Assembly (NCBI RefSeq): GCF_023065955.2
Contig: NW_026622874.1
Location: 6,430,001-6,494,000, forward strand
Direction: 5' to 3'
Origin: Ursus arctos
Taxonomy: Eukaryota > Chordata > Mammalia > Carnivora > Ursidae
DNA: 64,000 nucleotides
The notes under the pieces were generated by a model. It did no database searches. It was not told the DNA's origin and saw only the letters and a list, made by a program, of their open reading frames with translations. A program made the translations under genes and the position numbers. Positions within the stretch are counted from its first letter, which is position 1. The number at the start of each line of letters is the position of its first letter. This document shows positions 1 through 12,842 of the stretch, piece by piece.

Positions 1-357
1 AGTGCGTTAGTTCTAACTCATCCCACTGCGTGCCACGCGTGTGCCAGCGCCGGGACCGGGCCCAGCCAGGCGGGGGGCTTGGCCCACCCCCAGCTCGGGA
101 GCTCACACTCTGATGGGCACCCCAGGTCACGAAAGGAACAGTGACAAATTCTGTTTGTTTGTATCAGGGAAAACTTCACAGAGGAGTAAAGGATTGTGGG
201 GAGAGGTCTGGAAGCTGATGGTGACGGTCCAGGAAAGAAAGGAAGAGCATCCCAGACAGAACCCAGTGCGTCCATCTGGGGGCTTGGACGGTGGCACAGG
301 ACAGCTGGGCACATAGAGGGGATCGAGGAAAACAAGGCTGGCTTGTACTTTGATTAA

Positions 358-360
358 AAC

Positions 361-391
<31 letters not shown>
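358..391 (+). repeat. (AAT)n microsatellite
   Basis: About eleven AAT/ATA units directly precede the head of a Can-SINE at 396. The run could be the remnant A-rich tail of an older element. Confidence 0.85.
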
Positions 392-394
<3 letters not shown>

Positions 395-395
395 T

Positions 396-770
396 GGGGT
401 GCCTGGGTGACTCTGTCAGTTAAGCATCTGACTTTTTTTTTAGATTTTTAAAATTTACTTATTTGAGAGTGTGAGAGAGAGAAAAAGCATGAGAAGGGCT
501 AGGGTCAGAGGGAGCAGCAGACTCCCCGCTGAGCAGGGAGCCCGATGCCGGACTCGATTCTGGGACGCCGGGATCATGACCTGAGCCGAGGGATACGCTT
601 AACCGACTGACCCACTCGGGTACCCCTAAGCATCTGACTCTTGATTTTGGCTCAGGTCATGATCTCAGGGCTGTGAGATCGAGTCCCGCATCGGGCTCCG
701 TGCTGTGCATGGAGCCTGATTGAGATTCTCTCTCTTTCTTCCTCTGCCCCTCTCTAAAAAATAAGTAAAT
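396..770 (+). mobile_element. Can-SINE, split by a later insertion
   Basis: The head GGGGTGCCTGGGTGAC and the sequence up to TAAGCATCTGACT form the 5' part. The body resumes at 627 with CTCAGGTCATGATCTCAGGG, a CT-rich region and an AAATAAGTAAAT tail. The interval 434-626 is a second SINE inserted in the opposite direction. A tRNA-Lys-derived head with a CT-rich body is diagnostic of carnivore SINEC. Confidence 0.9.
434..626 (-). mobile_element. Can-SINE nested inside another Can-SINE
   Basis: In minus orientation the element starts with a T-run, the complement of its A-tail, and ends with a degenerate GGGTACCCCT-type head. It is flanked by a perfect 13-base duplication TAAGCATCTGACT (421-433 and 627-639), copied from the host SINE. 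This makes it younger than the element at 396-770. Confidence 0.9.
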
Positions 771-771
771 C

Positions 772-1021
772 GGGGTGCCTGGGTGGCACAGTGGTTAAGC
801 GTCTGCCTTTGGCTCAGGGCGTGATCCCAGCGTTATGGGATTGAGCCCCACATCAGGCTCCTCTGCTGTGAGCCTGCTTCTTCCTCTCCCACTCCCCCTG
901 CTTGTGTTCCCTCTCTCACTGGCTGTCTCTATCTCTGTCAAATAAAGAAATAAAATCTTTAAAAAAAATAAAAAATAAATAAATAATAAGTAAATAAATA
1001 AATATAATAAATAAAAATAAA
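772..1021 (+). mobile_element. Can-SINE with long A/T-rich tail
   Basis: A complete element begins GGGGTGCCTGGGTGGCACAG, immediately after the tail of the preceding SINE. It has the CTTCTTCCTCTCCCACTCCC body and an expanded AAATAA/AATAAT tail from about 940. It probably inserted into the A-rich tail of its neighbour. Confidence 0.92.
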
Positions 1022-4000
1022 CCACCTTCATAAAGTAGAAGAATGGGGCCAAGGTGGGCCATAGTCAGACTGGAAAGGCCCCAAGGGCCTTGCTGTGGGT
1101 CAGGCTTCCCTCTCTAGGTGACGGCAGCCCCTGGATTCAACAGGGAATTATACAGTCGGATTTTAATGTTAGAACAAATGCTGTGACCCCAAGGGGTGGA
1201 TGGGGCGGAAGGGTTGAGGCAGGAGGCCGAGAGGAGAGACATGGCCAAGATCCCCGTGACAGGTCAGAGGTGGGAAGCGAGGAGTGGCGGCGGGAACAAG
1301 GTGGAAAGGAGCCCAAGGAGAAAGCAGGTAGCGTCCCCAGGACTGGGCGACCGGCTGCAGGACGCGGAAGGGAGGGGGCCCAGTCAGGTGTGGGCTCCCG
1401 GTTTTCCACATGGCACCATAGTGTGGAGCCAAGAACCAGGGGGGACCCTGGGGACCATCGGCCAGGACAGCGTGAACGGGGACTCGGGAGGGTGGGCTGT
1501 AGGCCGTGGAAGTCACCCAGGAGGGCACGGAATTCAGGGAAAGAAGATCAAGGCCAGAGCTGGGGGGACATCAAGATCTTCGGGTGAGCAAGGACAGAGA
1601 AGGTATAAGGGATGAGGGCACGAAGGTGGAGAAGCAGGTCAGAGGGGTGAGGCTTGGGGTCCCGGACACAGCAGGCCGACTCAGGGAAGAGAAGCCGGGG
1701 ACGGGCCCCTTCCGCAAGATGGCCAGTGGTGGGGACTGGGGGTGGGAGCCCGGCCACATCAGGCCAGGAGTGGCCCCAGCGGGGGCTCCGAGAGGGTGAC
1801 GAGGTGGAAGCATGAGGTCAGAGGTTTGGGAGAGAACGAGGTGTAGATTCCGGGACAAGGGTGAGGACGACTTTCAAAAAGTACATTCAAGAAGCATAAG
1901 CCAGGGACCCGCGGGGAAGTCGCTGAGTGCGGGGGGAGGCCGAGGCCGTAACCAGACAGGGGCAGGTGCGTGCGAGCCTCCCGAAATGACGAGGATCTGA
2001 GGGGCGGGGGAGGGGGACTATCGCCGTTTTCCAGACCAATTCGCACATCAGGAGAAACGGGGGTTTCTAAAAATGCAGGTCGAGGGCCCCACCTCCAAAC
2101 CACCAAAGGCACAGGGATCAAGCCCGAAATTGCTTGTTTAAAGAAATAACAGCTGTCCCATCTGACTCTCACGTACCATCCGCTTTAAGACCCCTTCTCT
2201 GAGGGGAGGGGAGACCGGCCTCAGAGACACAGAGTCCAAAAGTCACACCCCCTCGCAGGGAACCTGCACGATTCTGGCCCTTCAGGCTGCCCCACAGCGA
2301 CACCCACAGCGCAGGGCTGAGTTGGGGAGATCACCCTGTGCAGCACAGGTGGGGGGCAGGGGACGGGCCCTGGGCACACTGTTCCCGGCCGGGGCGGGGG
2401 TGGGGGCACTGGGTTCGGAAACCTCCACTGTCTGCTCCCTCCGGACAGTGCGCAGGGGGGCTGGAAACCTTCCCCCCACCACCACCCCCTGCCGCCAGTT
2501 CAGCTTCTCGCATGATTCCCGTGGGAGCTGTGGAAGGTGCTGAATTTGGAGAGGGGGTCTCGAGGAGTGTGACCCCGGGCCCCGAGCAGTCAGTCCAGGC
2601 TGATCCCAGACGCCACCGGCAGCGGGCTCTGCAGTCACTCATCGTCCATGCCTCTTTCGGGCAGACCCTGAACTTGAGCTTCAGGGAACTCGGGGGGGGG
2701 GGGGCGGATATAAGGACAGCTCAGCCCCGGCCTTACAGCCGATTTGGGAGGACACGCCACGCCCTAGGACAAGGTCCCACTGCCGACTGCTGTCTAGTCC
2801 GGGCCAGAACGAGAGCACGAAAGGTCACACTCAGCCCCAAGGATCTTCAACTCTCAGACCTTGGGGGGCACAAGAAGCTGGGCCCCAGCCCCCCGAGACT
2901 CTGATGCAGCACATCTGGGCGTATCAGTTATCCCCCCTGCCGGAGGCCGAAAGGGAAGGACAAGCTCACAAAGGATTCTGGAAGAAAGTTCAGGGTGGCT
3001 TGAAAACACACATACCAGCCCCGGTGAGCCGGCGTGGGCTGTGGAAGACGAGCCCTTGGGCCTCCACAGGGCTCGGCGCGTCCATCATGCACACACCTGA
3101 AGGCCGTTCTCAGGAAGGGGCAGGAGGGGAGGACCTGGGCCACCTGCATTCACATGCGCCGTGGGAAGGCGCCGCCCGTTGGCAGGCTTCCGCTGGGTGT
3201 GCCCGGAGCAGAGCGCAAGGACGAGGCGGGCAAAGCAGAGAGGAAGGGGTGCCCAGACCACGTCAAGCGGGCCAGTGCGGGTCGTGGAGAGTGAGGGAAG
3301 GGCTGGGAGCCGAAGGATGGTTGCCCACAGTTCAAGGCTGCGGAGCTTAGTGGGGGCGCCTGTATCCTGGGGCAGGAAGCGTTCCGTGGACCCAGCGCTG
3401 GCCTGCACCTTGTGACCTGCCCGGCAGGGAACTTGCCAAGCGGAGACTCTAAAAGCCAGAGACAGGGGAGTGGAGGGCAAAACATGGAGAGTTCTGGTCT
3501 CTTGTCACTCCAAGTTCCTGAGAATGACTCTGCCGGTGACTTGGACCCATCTATGCGGGACCAGGGGTACAAGCGTGTGTGGACGATCTCCCATGTCCTG
3601 ACAGCACACAGACTCTTCAATGAGGTCGTGCCGGCCCGTCGCACACTGGAAGCACATCATCTCCCTGCAGTGACCAGGCTGTCCCTTGCAGTCAGCACGT
3701 CCTACTGACCCTCTATCCACCTCTGACCACTCGGAGACGGGGAAGTGAGTTTATTATGACTTCAATCTTCCCAAGCACAGGTTTCAAAGAAGACAAGTAA
3801 TGGAGGGCAGACAGGTGGGCCCTGCATCCCTCCCCGGGGAGGCCCGAACGAGCCTCCAGGCCCTTAGCCTCAGCTGCTGCTCCATGCCCAGGACCCCCCC
3901 TCCCACCCCGGAGGCAGAAAGCACCAGCTCGGGGCACACACGCTCTATTTCTCCCTGGGCCGCCGCGAACGCTGAGCAGCTCGGGGAACGGAGGCGGGAA

Positions 4001-5595
4001 GAAGACTTCAGATGGATCGGGGGCTTACAGGTGAGACCCAGCGGGTGACAGTCCTCGGTGGGTACCGCAGCCACGGGGTGGGCCTTGAGTTCCCCAACTG
4101 CAAAGGCCCTGTGGCGTAAAGGCGGGAAGCCCCCTTGGCTGCCCTAAATCAATCTGTCCCCCTTCTTCTGGGGACGGAGAACACGAGCCCGGCTCCCTCT
4201 GTCCTTCTCCAAGCCGCCACCGTGATACCAGGCTGATTATTCCTCTGCAGGCCAGGTTGATGGGAGCTGATCATTAATTTTAATAGCGCTGGTGTTGCAT
4301 CAGCCTCCCTGTGCTTGTTTGAAAAGCTCCCCTGTCCTCCGCCGTGGCCGACACCCCCAGATCGATGCAGAGCAGGACTGGACACCTCAGGTCTCTCTCA
4401 GGGCGTCCGTGGAGGCCCCCCAATCTCCCCAGGATGTTGCGCCCAAGCAGAATTTAACCGCGTGGAATTCTCGGTTCCCCAGCTCCGAGCCGGGTCACAG
4501 CAGATTCTCGGCGCAAATGCCAGCGAGTGAATTGGGGGATGTGGGGAGGGGGCAGGGGAGGGGCTGCGCAGGGACAAGAGCTCTGAGGCCCCTGGCGGCT
4601 GGGCTGTGTCCTCCCCACCTTCCAGCAGGACCGGTGTTACGGCTGCTCAGTCAGGTGGAAGGTGGGCAAGGGCAGCCGGAGGACAGGCGTTGGAGGGGAC
4701 GACACGTTCCCGTCTGCTCAGAATCTGCAGCCTGACAAGATGAAATTTCCATGGATGGGCAGCCACCGAGATTGAACACGGAGAGGGGCTCGGCCCAAGG
4801 TCACAGCCGCCGGGAGCCTTGAGATTCATGCAGGGAGAACCCGCCAGGCGGCAATGAGAGCAGGGGTCCCCGAGCCCTGCAGCCACCAGTGGCCTTCGAG
4901 GGCGTCTTTTATCCACAGGGGCTCGGCTAAGACCTGTGGGCTCACGGCTGAGCCTCACTCAATCGTTCGAGCCCCCAAGGCACATCTGTCATTTATGACG
5001 CCCCTACCGTGTCCTCAGCACGGAGCCTGTGAAAGGAGTCGCTGTGTCCTTACCCACTCAAGCCGTGGAGGCGAGATGCCCCGGGCCTCCAGCACCAAGT
5101 GCGTGTGAGGCCAGGTGTTCCGGGCACCAGGGAGGCTCACAGCCTGGCGTGACAACCCCCGGGAGTACAGGGCTGGGCTGTCCCCAGACACCCGAGTTGT
5201 GCCACACAGCCCAGGCACCAGGAGGACAGGGCAGCCTCGCATCCTGCCCCCGAACCCACAGCGACAGAGGCCTCATGAGCCTCCCACAGGCGTCGCAGGC
5301 TGCCATCACTTCGGCCTGGAGGCCTGCCTTCCTGGGCACAAAGCTGTCTCTTCCTTATAATCATCTCCAATTCCTTCTGTCTGTTCGTATTCTGGTGGCG
5401 TTTGTGAAACACGTTCTGGCTGCAAAGAACCGGGAACAACAAGACGGCGTTCCGGCCCTCGAGGGTCTCCCAGAGCAGCGAGGGACGAGTCAGCGACGGA
5501 ACACAAGGCCGTGCGGCCAGTCCCGAGAGAGGGACGGAGGCGGGATGCTGCCATGCTTACAAGGGTGGGCCCAGCATTGCAACGCCACGGGCCCA
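1022..5595. other. Intronic sequence without recognised genes
   Basis: This is GC-rich, mostly unique-looking DNA. Open frames on both strands are short and overlap in many frames, as expected of GC-rich non-coding DNA. None shows a recognisable domain or a convincing exon. Apart from a possible MER5-type fragment near 2065, I see no repeats that can be named with confidence. Confidence 0.5.
2065..2170 (+). mobile_element. Possible MER5A-like DNA transposon fragment
   Basis: The order AAAAATGCAGGTCGAGGGCC, CCACCTCC and later GCTTGTTTAAAG resembles the middle and 3' part of the non-autonomous hAT element MER5A. The match is short and diverged, so the call is weak. Confidence 0.35.
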
Positions 5596-5768
5596 AAGCC
5601 CAGCTGCACCACCAAGACGCCACAAGGCCTTGCCCAGTGTCAGGACTTGTCCAGACCTCAGTTTCCCCATCTGTGCAATGAAGAGAATGACAATAGCCTG
5701 CCTCACAGGGCAGGCGTGAAGACCGATGTTGTGCGCGTAGCACTGAGAACAGTGTGCCCTCGGTGAGG
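5596..5768 (+). mobile_element. MIR SINE
   Basis: The ordered landmarks CCTCAGTTTCCCCATCTGTG, then AATGACAATAGCCTGCCTCA, then GCACTGAGAACAGTG match the core and 3' half of the ancient mammalian MIR element in sense orientation. Confidence 0.75.
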
Positions 5769-8449
5769 ACTACATGGGCGCATAAGCGGGGCTGCAGCCC
5801 CATCTGGAAAGTCGGCCCCAGGAGGCAATGCCCGAGAAGAGCCTGGAAATAAGGAGTGATTCAGGGGGAATATGACGAGGAGCAGAAGGTCCCAGTGAAG
5901 CCCGTCATCATCGTGGTTTGTGGCCAGTGCCGCTGCTCTCCACTGTCGGCCTCTTGAAGCCTGAGACCCGGTGTTCACCATACGCCGGGGCATCACACGG
6001 CCAGAAAAATGGGAATAATGAGGGCCGAGCAGCAAGACAGGCAAGCGCTTTAAGTGAATTATAAAAGTAGCACATATGCTGTTCCCGGGACTGTCGAAGT
6101 CCCTTCCCGCTTATGGACAAGCACCCGGGCGCACGAGAATTGTTTTGCCGTGCACAGTTGCAGGTGGCTGGTTCTTTGTCTTTCAAAACAAGGTGCTCTT
6201 TTCCATTAAAAAACTTTCAGGCACCTATCAAGCGCAAAGTCTGCAAGGCCAACTGGCAAACAGCATCTCAGTGGCCACGGAGGCGGCCACATAGCGGTCA
6301 AGCAAGCTAGGGGATGGAAGGCATGCGGACACAGGAGACAGAAAACAGACGAGGCTGTGTAACCGTGCGGGGCCGAGACAGAGGGTCCCGAACTTCCAGG
6401 AAGACCCCGGTGGGAAGGCGTCATTCCCAGTTAAGCAGAAGCAGCTAGGCTCTCAGCTACATAGACGGTCTGAGCTCACCGCGCTGGAGGCGGCCCGACA
6501 GGAAGGACGCTGAGGGTTCTGTGTGGAAGCCAGGAAAGGACTCCAGTCCCAAGAGCCCCCAAGGAGCCACCGTGCATCGTCTAGGTGGCCGCGTAATGGC
6601 AGCGGAAGAGGGGGTGGCCCGGCCACGCTGGTGCCCCAGCCTCCCAGAGGAGTAGGGGGGAAGCAGGGAAAGCAGAAGGAGCCTCGTGCTCAGCGGCTCC
6701 CTGTCCGGCCGGGGACTCCCCACACTCCTGGCAGACACACCTGCTCCTTCGCGGAGCCAAGCCATGCAGGGGGTTGGAGGCTGCCGGGCCGGGGACAGCT
6801 TCCTGCCGCGGCTCGCAGGACCGGGCTCAGGACAGCCTCTCCAAGTGTGCCTTACGTGGCCGCTTATGCCACAGGGGGCATGCCACGCTTGCACAGAGGA
6901 GAGCGAGGCTACTGGAAGTACTGGATGTTGCCGCAGGCTGCAGCCTGGGACAGGGAGGCTGGGCCACTGTGACTTCTGGGCCTCCTGGACACAGAACCGG
7001 ACGTCTTCTTGCCCCCCTCTTCAGCCCCCCTTCCCTCGAGGGACAACAGGCTGGCTGGGGAGCAGAGGACTGCGTGGACCACAAGGCTGTGGGGAAGGAG
7101 GGGGGGGGCTCCCTGAAGACCCTTCTAGAGGCTCGGGGACGGACTAACAGGCCACCGAGGAGGAACCGCTTTATGCTGTCCTTTGGGGTTGGGAAGGCAC
7201 CTCTCTGTGGACAATCGTGGTTTTAAGCCACAAAGTTTTGGGGAGCAACGCCAACTCAAGCACCAACGGTGCCCATTTTCCCAAACCTGTGGCCACAGGA
7301 AAGGGGAAGGAAAGGCTGAGGACTGGGGTCTGCCGGACCCTGGGCCTGGAGAACACCTTTCCAGAAAATAAGATCTGAACGAATGTGGTCTGGCTTCCCA
7401 CGGGTTGTCCCTTCAAAGGGGCCACCCCGGGGGCAGCCCTTCAAGATTCACTTGCTGATTTCTGAACGGCGCAAACAACAGAATGGATTTGATAAACCTA
7501 CTTTTTAATAGGACACTTATGTCAGGGAAGGACCCAGAATCATGACCAGCTGTCCTGACGGAGGCCTTCCATCCCCAGATCCAGGCGGCTTGGACCTGAC
7601 CCCCGCCAGGGCGGAGTCCCTGGGACCACAGCTTCTAAGAGGAGGCTGGAGACATTGGGGCCAACGAGGCTGTGGGGAAACTAGGCCGAGGGCCACCGGA
7701 GGGGCGGGGGGCAGCGACGTCCAACGGGGAAGACGCGTGAGTGGGGAGGGAGAAGAAGAGAGGAGCTGGGTGGGCAGCAGTTAGAAATGGAAAACAGGAG
7801 GATTTCAGTGGAATCCCAGAGAATTGGCAGCTTCGGAGGGAAAGCAAACAACGCCACTCGGCAAGTCCAGGTAATGGCTCGGGGTCATGGTAGATGCTCA
7901 GAGACCCTAGGGACCAGGCCAGGCTGGTGCAGGAAGGAGCTCACTTAGCGGGGTGGCAGGGTGGTGGGCCGTCAGCTCCAGCTCTTTCCCGAGGACCCCG
8001 CTTCCTACCCCAGCCACCAACTCCCAGCTGACTTCTCTGGTTTCCTATTCTTCTCCCCACCCACTGGCTGGCTCCCCGTGCTCCCCATCCTCCCTGCTTA
8101 TGCTCCCTCCCACTGCACAAGCCGCGAGCGCTCCAGCTCGGAGCCCAGAGCCCCGGGCGGTTTGCAAGCAGCCCACGCTCCACCCTGGCCCCACAGCTCA
8201 GATCACCCCTTCATGCTATTTATGTGCAGATCTGCTCTCACCACGGTACAAGGCTTGTCTGTTCCTCTTTGAGCCCCCCCCCCAGTTGCCTACAAGAAGA
8301 ACCAGCACATCAAAGATACTGAAGCACCTAATGAATCTAAATTTCCTAGAATCACTTTGTGTGACCAGGGTGAGGACAATTCCTGGGTGGAAGGTGGTTC
8401 CAGGAAGGTACAGCTGGTCCTTCTCTGCACCAGCTAAGAGCCCCTTGGG
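5769..8449. other. Intronic sequence without recognised genes
   Basis: Unique-looking, GC-rich DNA with no clear repeat or exon. The ORFs are short and none has a recognisable domain. Confidence 0.5.
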
Positions 8450-8655
8450 GCGGTACAGCTGAGAACACCGACTCTGAACACAGCTTGCTTGGGTTTGAGC
8501 CCCGGCCCCGCCACCTATCAGTGTCCTGCGTGACCGTGGACAAGTCACTTAACCACTCTGTGCCTTGGTTTGCTCGGTTGAGCAGGAGAGCAGTAATCTC
8601 CACCTCTCTGTGTTGTCCGGAGCATCACAGGACATGCAGGAGCTCAGAACGGTAG
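8450..8655 (+). mobile_element. MIR SINE, nearly complete
   Basis: The segment includes TTGGGTTTGAGCCCCGGCCC, then GACCGTGGACAAGTCACTTA, ACCACTCTGTGCCTTGG and a degenerate 3' part with GGAGCATCACAGGA. This order covers most of the MIR consensus in sense orientation. Confidence 0.8.
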
Positions 8656-11600
8656 CGCACACCCGGGGGCACTGCACAAGTGGCGTGTTAGCCGCTGCCG
8701 AGCTGGACGTCAGGTTTGCACTCCCCCCCTTTCCGTCCCAGGCACCAGTGGGAAGCAGGCCTTTAGTGAGGCTTCTCGAAGGACCGGATCGCCGCAGAGG
8801 CATCAGCTGAGGCCCGAGATCCGTGTCTACAGGACTGGACAAGCTGTCCTTGGTGTCACATGGTTGGCACCAGGTGGACCGTAGGCTCCCTGAGCTCCCC
8901 ACCGCCCCCCACCGGCCTCCCCTCCTGCGGGTGGCATGCACAGGAGAATGGTACCCTCGCAGCCCATACTCGGTGAGAAGCCGATGGTACTCAGGCCGAG
9001 GAGACTGATCCGCCCATCCCAGGTGAGGGATGGACCGAGGTCCCGCCAAGACCAGCAGGCTGTCTGCAATGCCCTCTGGAACACGGAGCTGCAGTCCTGG
9101 CTCCTGGCCCTCGTTGAGCCCCTACCACACAGGACCTCGGCCATCTCCCCCCTCTGGGAGCACCGCCCCTGCCCCCCCCCCCCGAGATGGTTCTTACTGG
9201 TGTTATTATTACTGGCGCCCCATAGAATTCAGGGCATGGGATGCTTGGGCTGGGCACCACTTTGCCTTCTGAACTTGGAAAGGACCCCCCCTCTCTGGGG
9301 CAGCCCAGTTCGGCAAGTAGCTTCCTCCCCCTCCCACAGGCCTGGCTGGGTCTGGAAAGGGGACAGGGAAGGGACAGAAGCCCTCAGGGGACAGACAGCC
9401 TGAAAACAAGACACCGAAGCTCTATGCAGAAGGGCTACCGGACAGCATAAGGACTGTGTGTCCCCAACTGTCACAAACAGACCGGGGCACAAATCAGGGG
9501 AAAGTTCCCCAAAGGGTCTGGAGGCCAAACCACCACCCCAGTGAGATGCCACAAACAACCAAAGACCCGGGAACCCCCTTCGCACAGAAGCTGGCCCCAC
9601 AGGAGGTGCAGGCTTCCCTCTCTGAGCAGCTGACGGTTCGCACTCCCTCGGGCGGAATTCGAACCCCGCGCAGCAGCCCCGGGACCCACGTCAGGATGCA
9701 GACTCTGGGTGGGGTCGCGGGGCCGCCTGGACAGGAGTCCAATTACTCTGCCTGACCAGCACTTTGTTCACCTCACTCGGCTGCAAACGTCTCTGGCCAT
9801 TTCCAGACACGAATTTCACCCTCTTTGGGTGTGTTTTTAGAACAACCTAGAATTTTCAAAAGAATGAGCTGCTGACCGTGACAGCAGAGCCCGGGAGGGT
9901 GCTTAGCGTGTCCGGAGCAGCAGCAGCCCTGCTGGGACCGAGAGACTCAGAATGAGAGCATCTTCATAAATGTGTATCTCGTAAATGTGAACTGATTCCA
10001 CTTCTGAGTCCCCTTCAAGGGTGACGGCGTTAGAAGGCAGTTCTGTTCTCTCTCACACTCCATCCCACACCAGTGGGGATGGGCGCCCAGGGCCTCTGGA
10101 GGCCGGGGAGCCGTTGAAACCTCATCTCTAAAGGGGAGATCAGCATGGAGTCAGGCCCTCCCGGCGTTTCAGACTCGGCACGTCACCTGCTGACGATCCC
10201 CAGGCCACCTCCACGGGGCTCAGAAAAGCAGGTGCAAGGGGAGAGCGGCGCCTGCCGTTCACAAATGCCGCTCAGCCCACTGAGGTCCTGGGGATATTAG
10301 CGTGTATAGTCAGTGCAACTGGCTGATGAATCAAACAAAAATGGTCATTTGTGCCACGTTATCTGTATTTACGATGAACAGCAGGTGTATGTCATTATTG
10401 TGACTGGTCAAATGCCCGTGTTTCTATGCATTGTTTCCAAAGATGAGCAATTGAAGGACCCGTAAAGAGATATTGCTACTCACTGATGGTCTCTCTTAGG
10501 CATGAATGATCATTGGGTCACCTGTCCGCGTCTGCACCAGTCGCTCACAAGGAGGGTGCAGGTATGAGACGCGTGGCCGAGCCAGCTTGGAGGAGAGGAT
10601 ACTGACCTTCGACCTTGCTCCCGCCCCACGGGGTGCTTCCCTGGAAGCAGCTCCCCTCTCTCCTCCTGCCTCTGGGCACCCCCCACCCAGGCAGCCAGAC
10701 ACTCCAAGTCACCCTGCTGATGGACGCACAGTGCCACGGAGTTGTCCACAGAAAATGTCCACTACGGTATGTCTCATGTTATGTGTACTTCAGCACAGGA
10801 AGAAAAGGGCCCTGGGGACATCCGCTGGCTCAGCGGTTACCGGGAACCTTAGGGAGAGGCGGGTCTGTACCCGGGCGCTCACGCCCCACGCAGCAGCCCG
10901 CGGGAGCCTCATTCATGCGCCATCTCCCCACGACTGACCTCCACTCTCCCGCGGCTTCTCGAGTCGGGACAGAATCCCTTTTTCCTCCCTGACTAGCAAG
11001 CCAACCTGATTAAAGAGGTCCAGTGCATAGGGACAGAGGGTGTGCATCCAAATTAGGGCTCCTGGCCACCCGGGGGCACCCTGGCTGGGGACCCCAGGGC
11101 ACACCACTCCAGCCATGTCCCCCTAACTCTGTTCTGCGGCCACCCCCGCCAGCCGCTCCAGGAGAGTGTGGTCGCCCCCTTTAATGAGGTCCTTCTGAGC
11201 CCTGCCGTCAGGACAAGCCATCCATCCACCTGCCAGGGAGCCACTGGGAGCAGAGTGCCCCTCCTGGTGATGGTATCATTGCTGAGCCAAGGAGGGAATG
11301 ACACGACCAGACAGCCACCACTGCAGCAGACGGATTTCTCTGAACAGGGCTCATTAGGTGGAGGAAGACTTATCTGGGGCTTTGCAACCCCGGGCAGTAC
11401 ATTCTGGAGCTGGGGTGGGCAGGACTCGGCCCTGGGCCAGATGCCAAGGCAGGCTCTGGGGAGAAGCTCACCAGCAGACATTTCCTATTAGGGCAAGAAG
11501 ACTGCAACGTGACAGGCTGAATTTGTGTTCAGAGCATGGCTCCCTTTGATATTCTGGTAGTGAAGACCAGCCCGCTGTGGGCTCCGATCCGTCCAATGCG

Positions 11601-12295
11601 GGGCTGAAAAATGGGTGGCTAGTTAAGGTGCACAGTGCACATGGAAACGACTGCTTACGTCTTCCTCTTGGAGGAAAATCTTGTCCTCTTCTACGCTCCC
11701 AAGAGCACCCCCACGTCTTCCCCTGGCGGCCACGGTGCAGGCAGAGGCTGGCCCACGCACTGCCCCCCATGCTGCCCCACTGTCACCTGGCCGCTCCCAC
11801 GGAGTGTCACCACTCCCCCTGAGCTCCCCAGCTCCAGACACCGGCCAGGCCTAGCCACTGGGTTTGGGGACCTGTGTCCTGCCTGCCTCTCACATCACCC
11901 GCCTGGAGAATCAGGCCAGGCCAGTCTGTCTTTGCAGGTGCTCTCTGCCACCAGCCGGGTGTGGTTCTCACTGAGCTCCCCTTTGCTTTGTCTCCCGTCC
12001 TACTCGTGCAGTGGAGCAGAGTGACGAAGCTCGCTGTCCCCGCGGGCTTGCGCTGTGCCAGGCCCAGTCACGAGCTCTGCCTGCAAGGCCTCACGCAGTC
12101 CTTATAAACCCCTTGAGGTGGATGCCGCTTGCAAGGGAGGCCAGGAAGGTGGGGTGCAGGTGGGCGTCGGTGGTTGCCAGGCTGTCCCTGTCCATCGGCT
12201 CCGCCCCCTCCTAACCAGGAGCCGGCCCATCAGGGGCTTAGCGCCTCCAGTTCTCCTTCCGCACCACGGGGCTGACGTCACCAGTACCTGCTTCA
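8656..12295. other. Intronic sequence without recognised genes
   Basis: Mostly unique-looking sequence. The part at 9760-10500 is less GC-rich and has no long ORF. A weak antisense MIR-like piece (GTGCCAGGCCC ... CCTTATAAACCCCTTGAGG) is visible near 12055-12125. No exon or RNA gene is supported. Confidence 0.45.
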
Positions 12296-12842
12296 CAGGT
12301 GTCTGCTCGGGCTGCCAGAACCCAGTACCACAGATGCGGCGGCGTAAACAGCAGACATTCGTAGCTCGCGGTTCTGGAAGCTGGAAGCCTGCTAGCAGGG
12401 CGCCAACCAGTGTGGTTTCTGGTAGAGCTCTCATCATGGCTTATCGACACCTTCTGTGTTCTCATCTGGCAGGTGGGAGAGAGAGCAAGCTCTCTGGGGT
12501 CTCTTTTTTTAAAGCTGTATTTATTTGAGAGAGAGAGAGAGAGCACGTGGTGGGGAGTGACAGAGGGAGAGGGAACGAGAATCCCAAACAGACTGTGAGA
12601 TGAGTGCAGAGCCCGACGCAGGGCTCGATCTCACAACCATGAGATCGCAAGCTGAGCTAAAACCAAGAGGCGCACACTCAACCGACTGTCCGCCCAGGCC
12701 CCCTGGTGTCTCTTCTTACAAGGGCAGGAATCCCATCACATCAGAGCCCCATACTCAGAACCTCGTTTCATCTCCAAATACAGACCTCGAGGGTGAAGGC
12801 CCCCACATGTGAATTTGTGAGGGGATGCAATTCAGTCCATGG
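12296..12842 (-). mobile_element. MLT1-type LTR (ERVL-MaLR), antisense, interrupted by a SINE
   Basis: In plus orientation the segment starts TCTGCTCGGGCTGCCAGAAC, then GTTCTGGAAGCTGGAAG and GGTTTCTGGTAGAG. It resumes after a SINE with TCTTCTTACAAGGGCAGG and CATCTCCAAATACAGACC, ending AATTCAGTCCATGGCAAC. These landmarks are the reverse complement of the MLT1 LTR layout. It is a solo, non-coding, ancient LTR. Confidence 0.7.
12506..12702 (-). mobile_element. Can-SINE inserted in the MLT1-like LTR
   Basis: It has a T-run, a GAGAGAGAGAGAG body, a GGGCTCGATCTCACAACC core and a head complement ending CGCCCAGGCCCC. The flanks CTGGGGTCTCTT (12494-12505) and CTGGTGTCTCTT (12703-12714) are a 12-base duplication with one mismatch. 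Confidence 0.88.

Noticed and set aside
772..1021. tRNA-like sequences in SINE heads as tRNA genes
   Set aside because: All tRNA-like segments sit at the head of Can-SINEs and are followed by SINE bodies. No isolated tRNA cloverleaf was seen.
5029..5766. 245-codon plus-strand open frame
   Set aside because: It runs through a MIR element at its 3' end, has no recognisable domain and no splice context.
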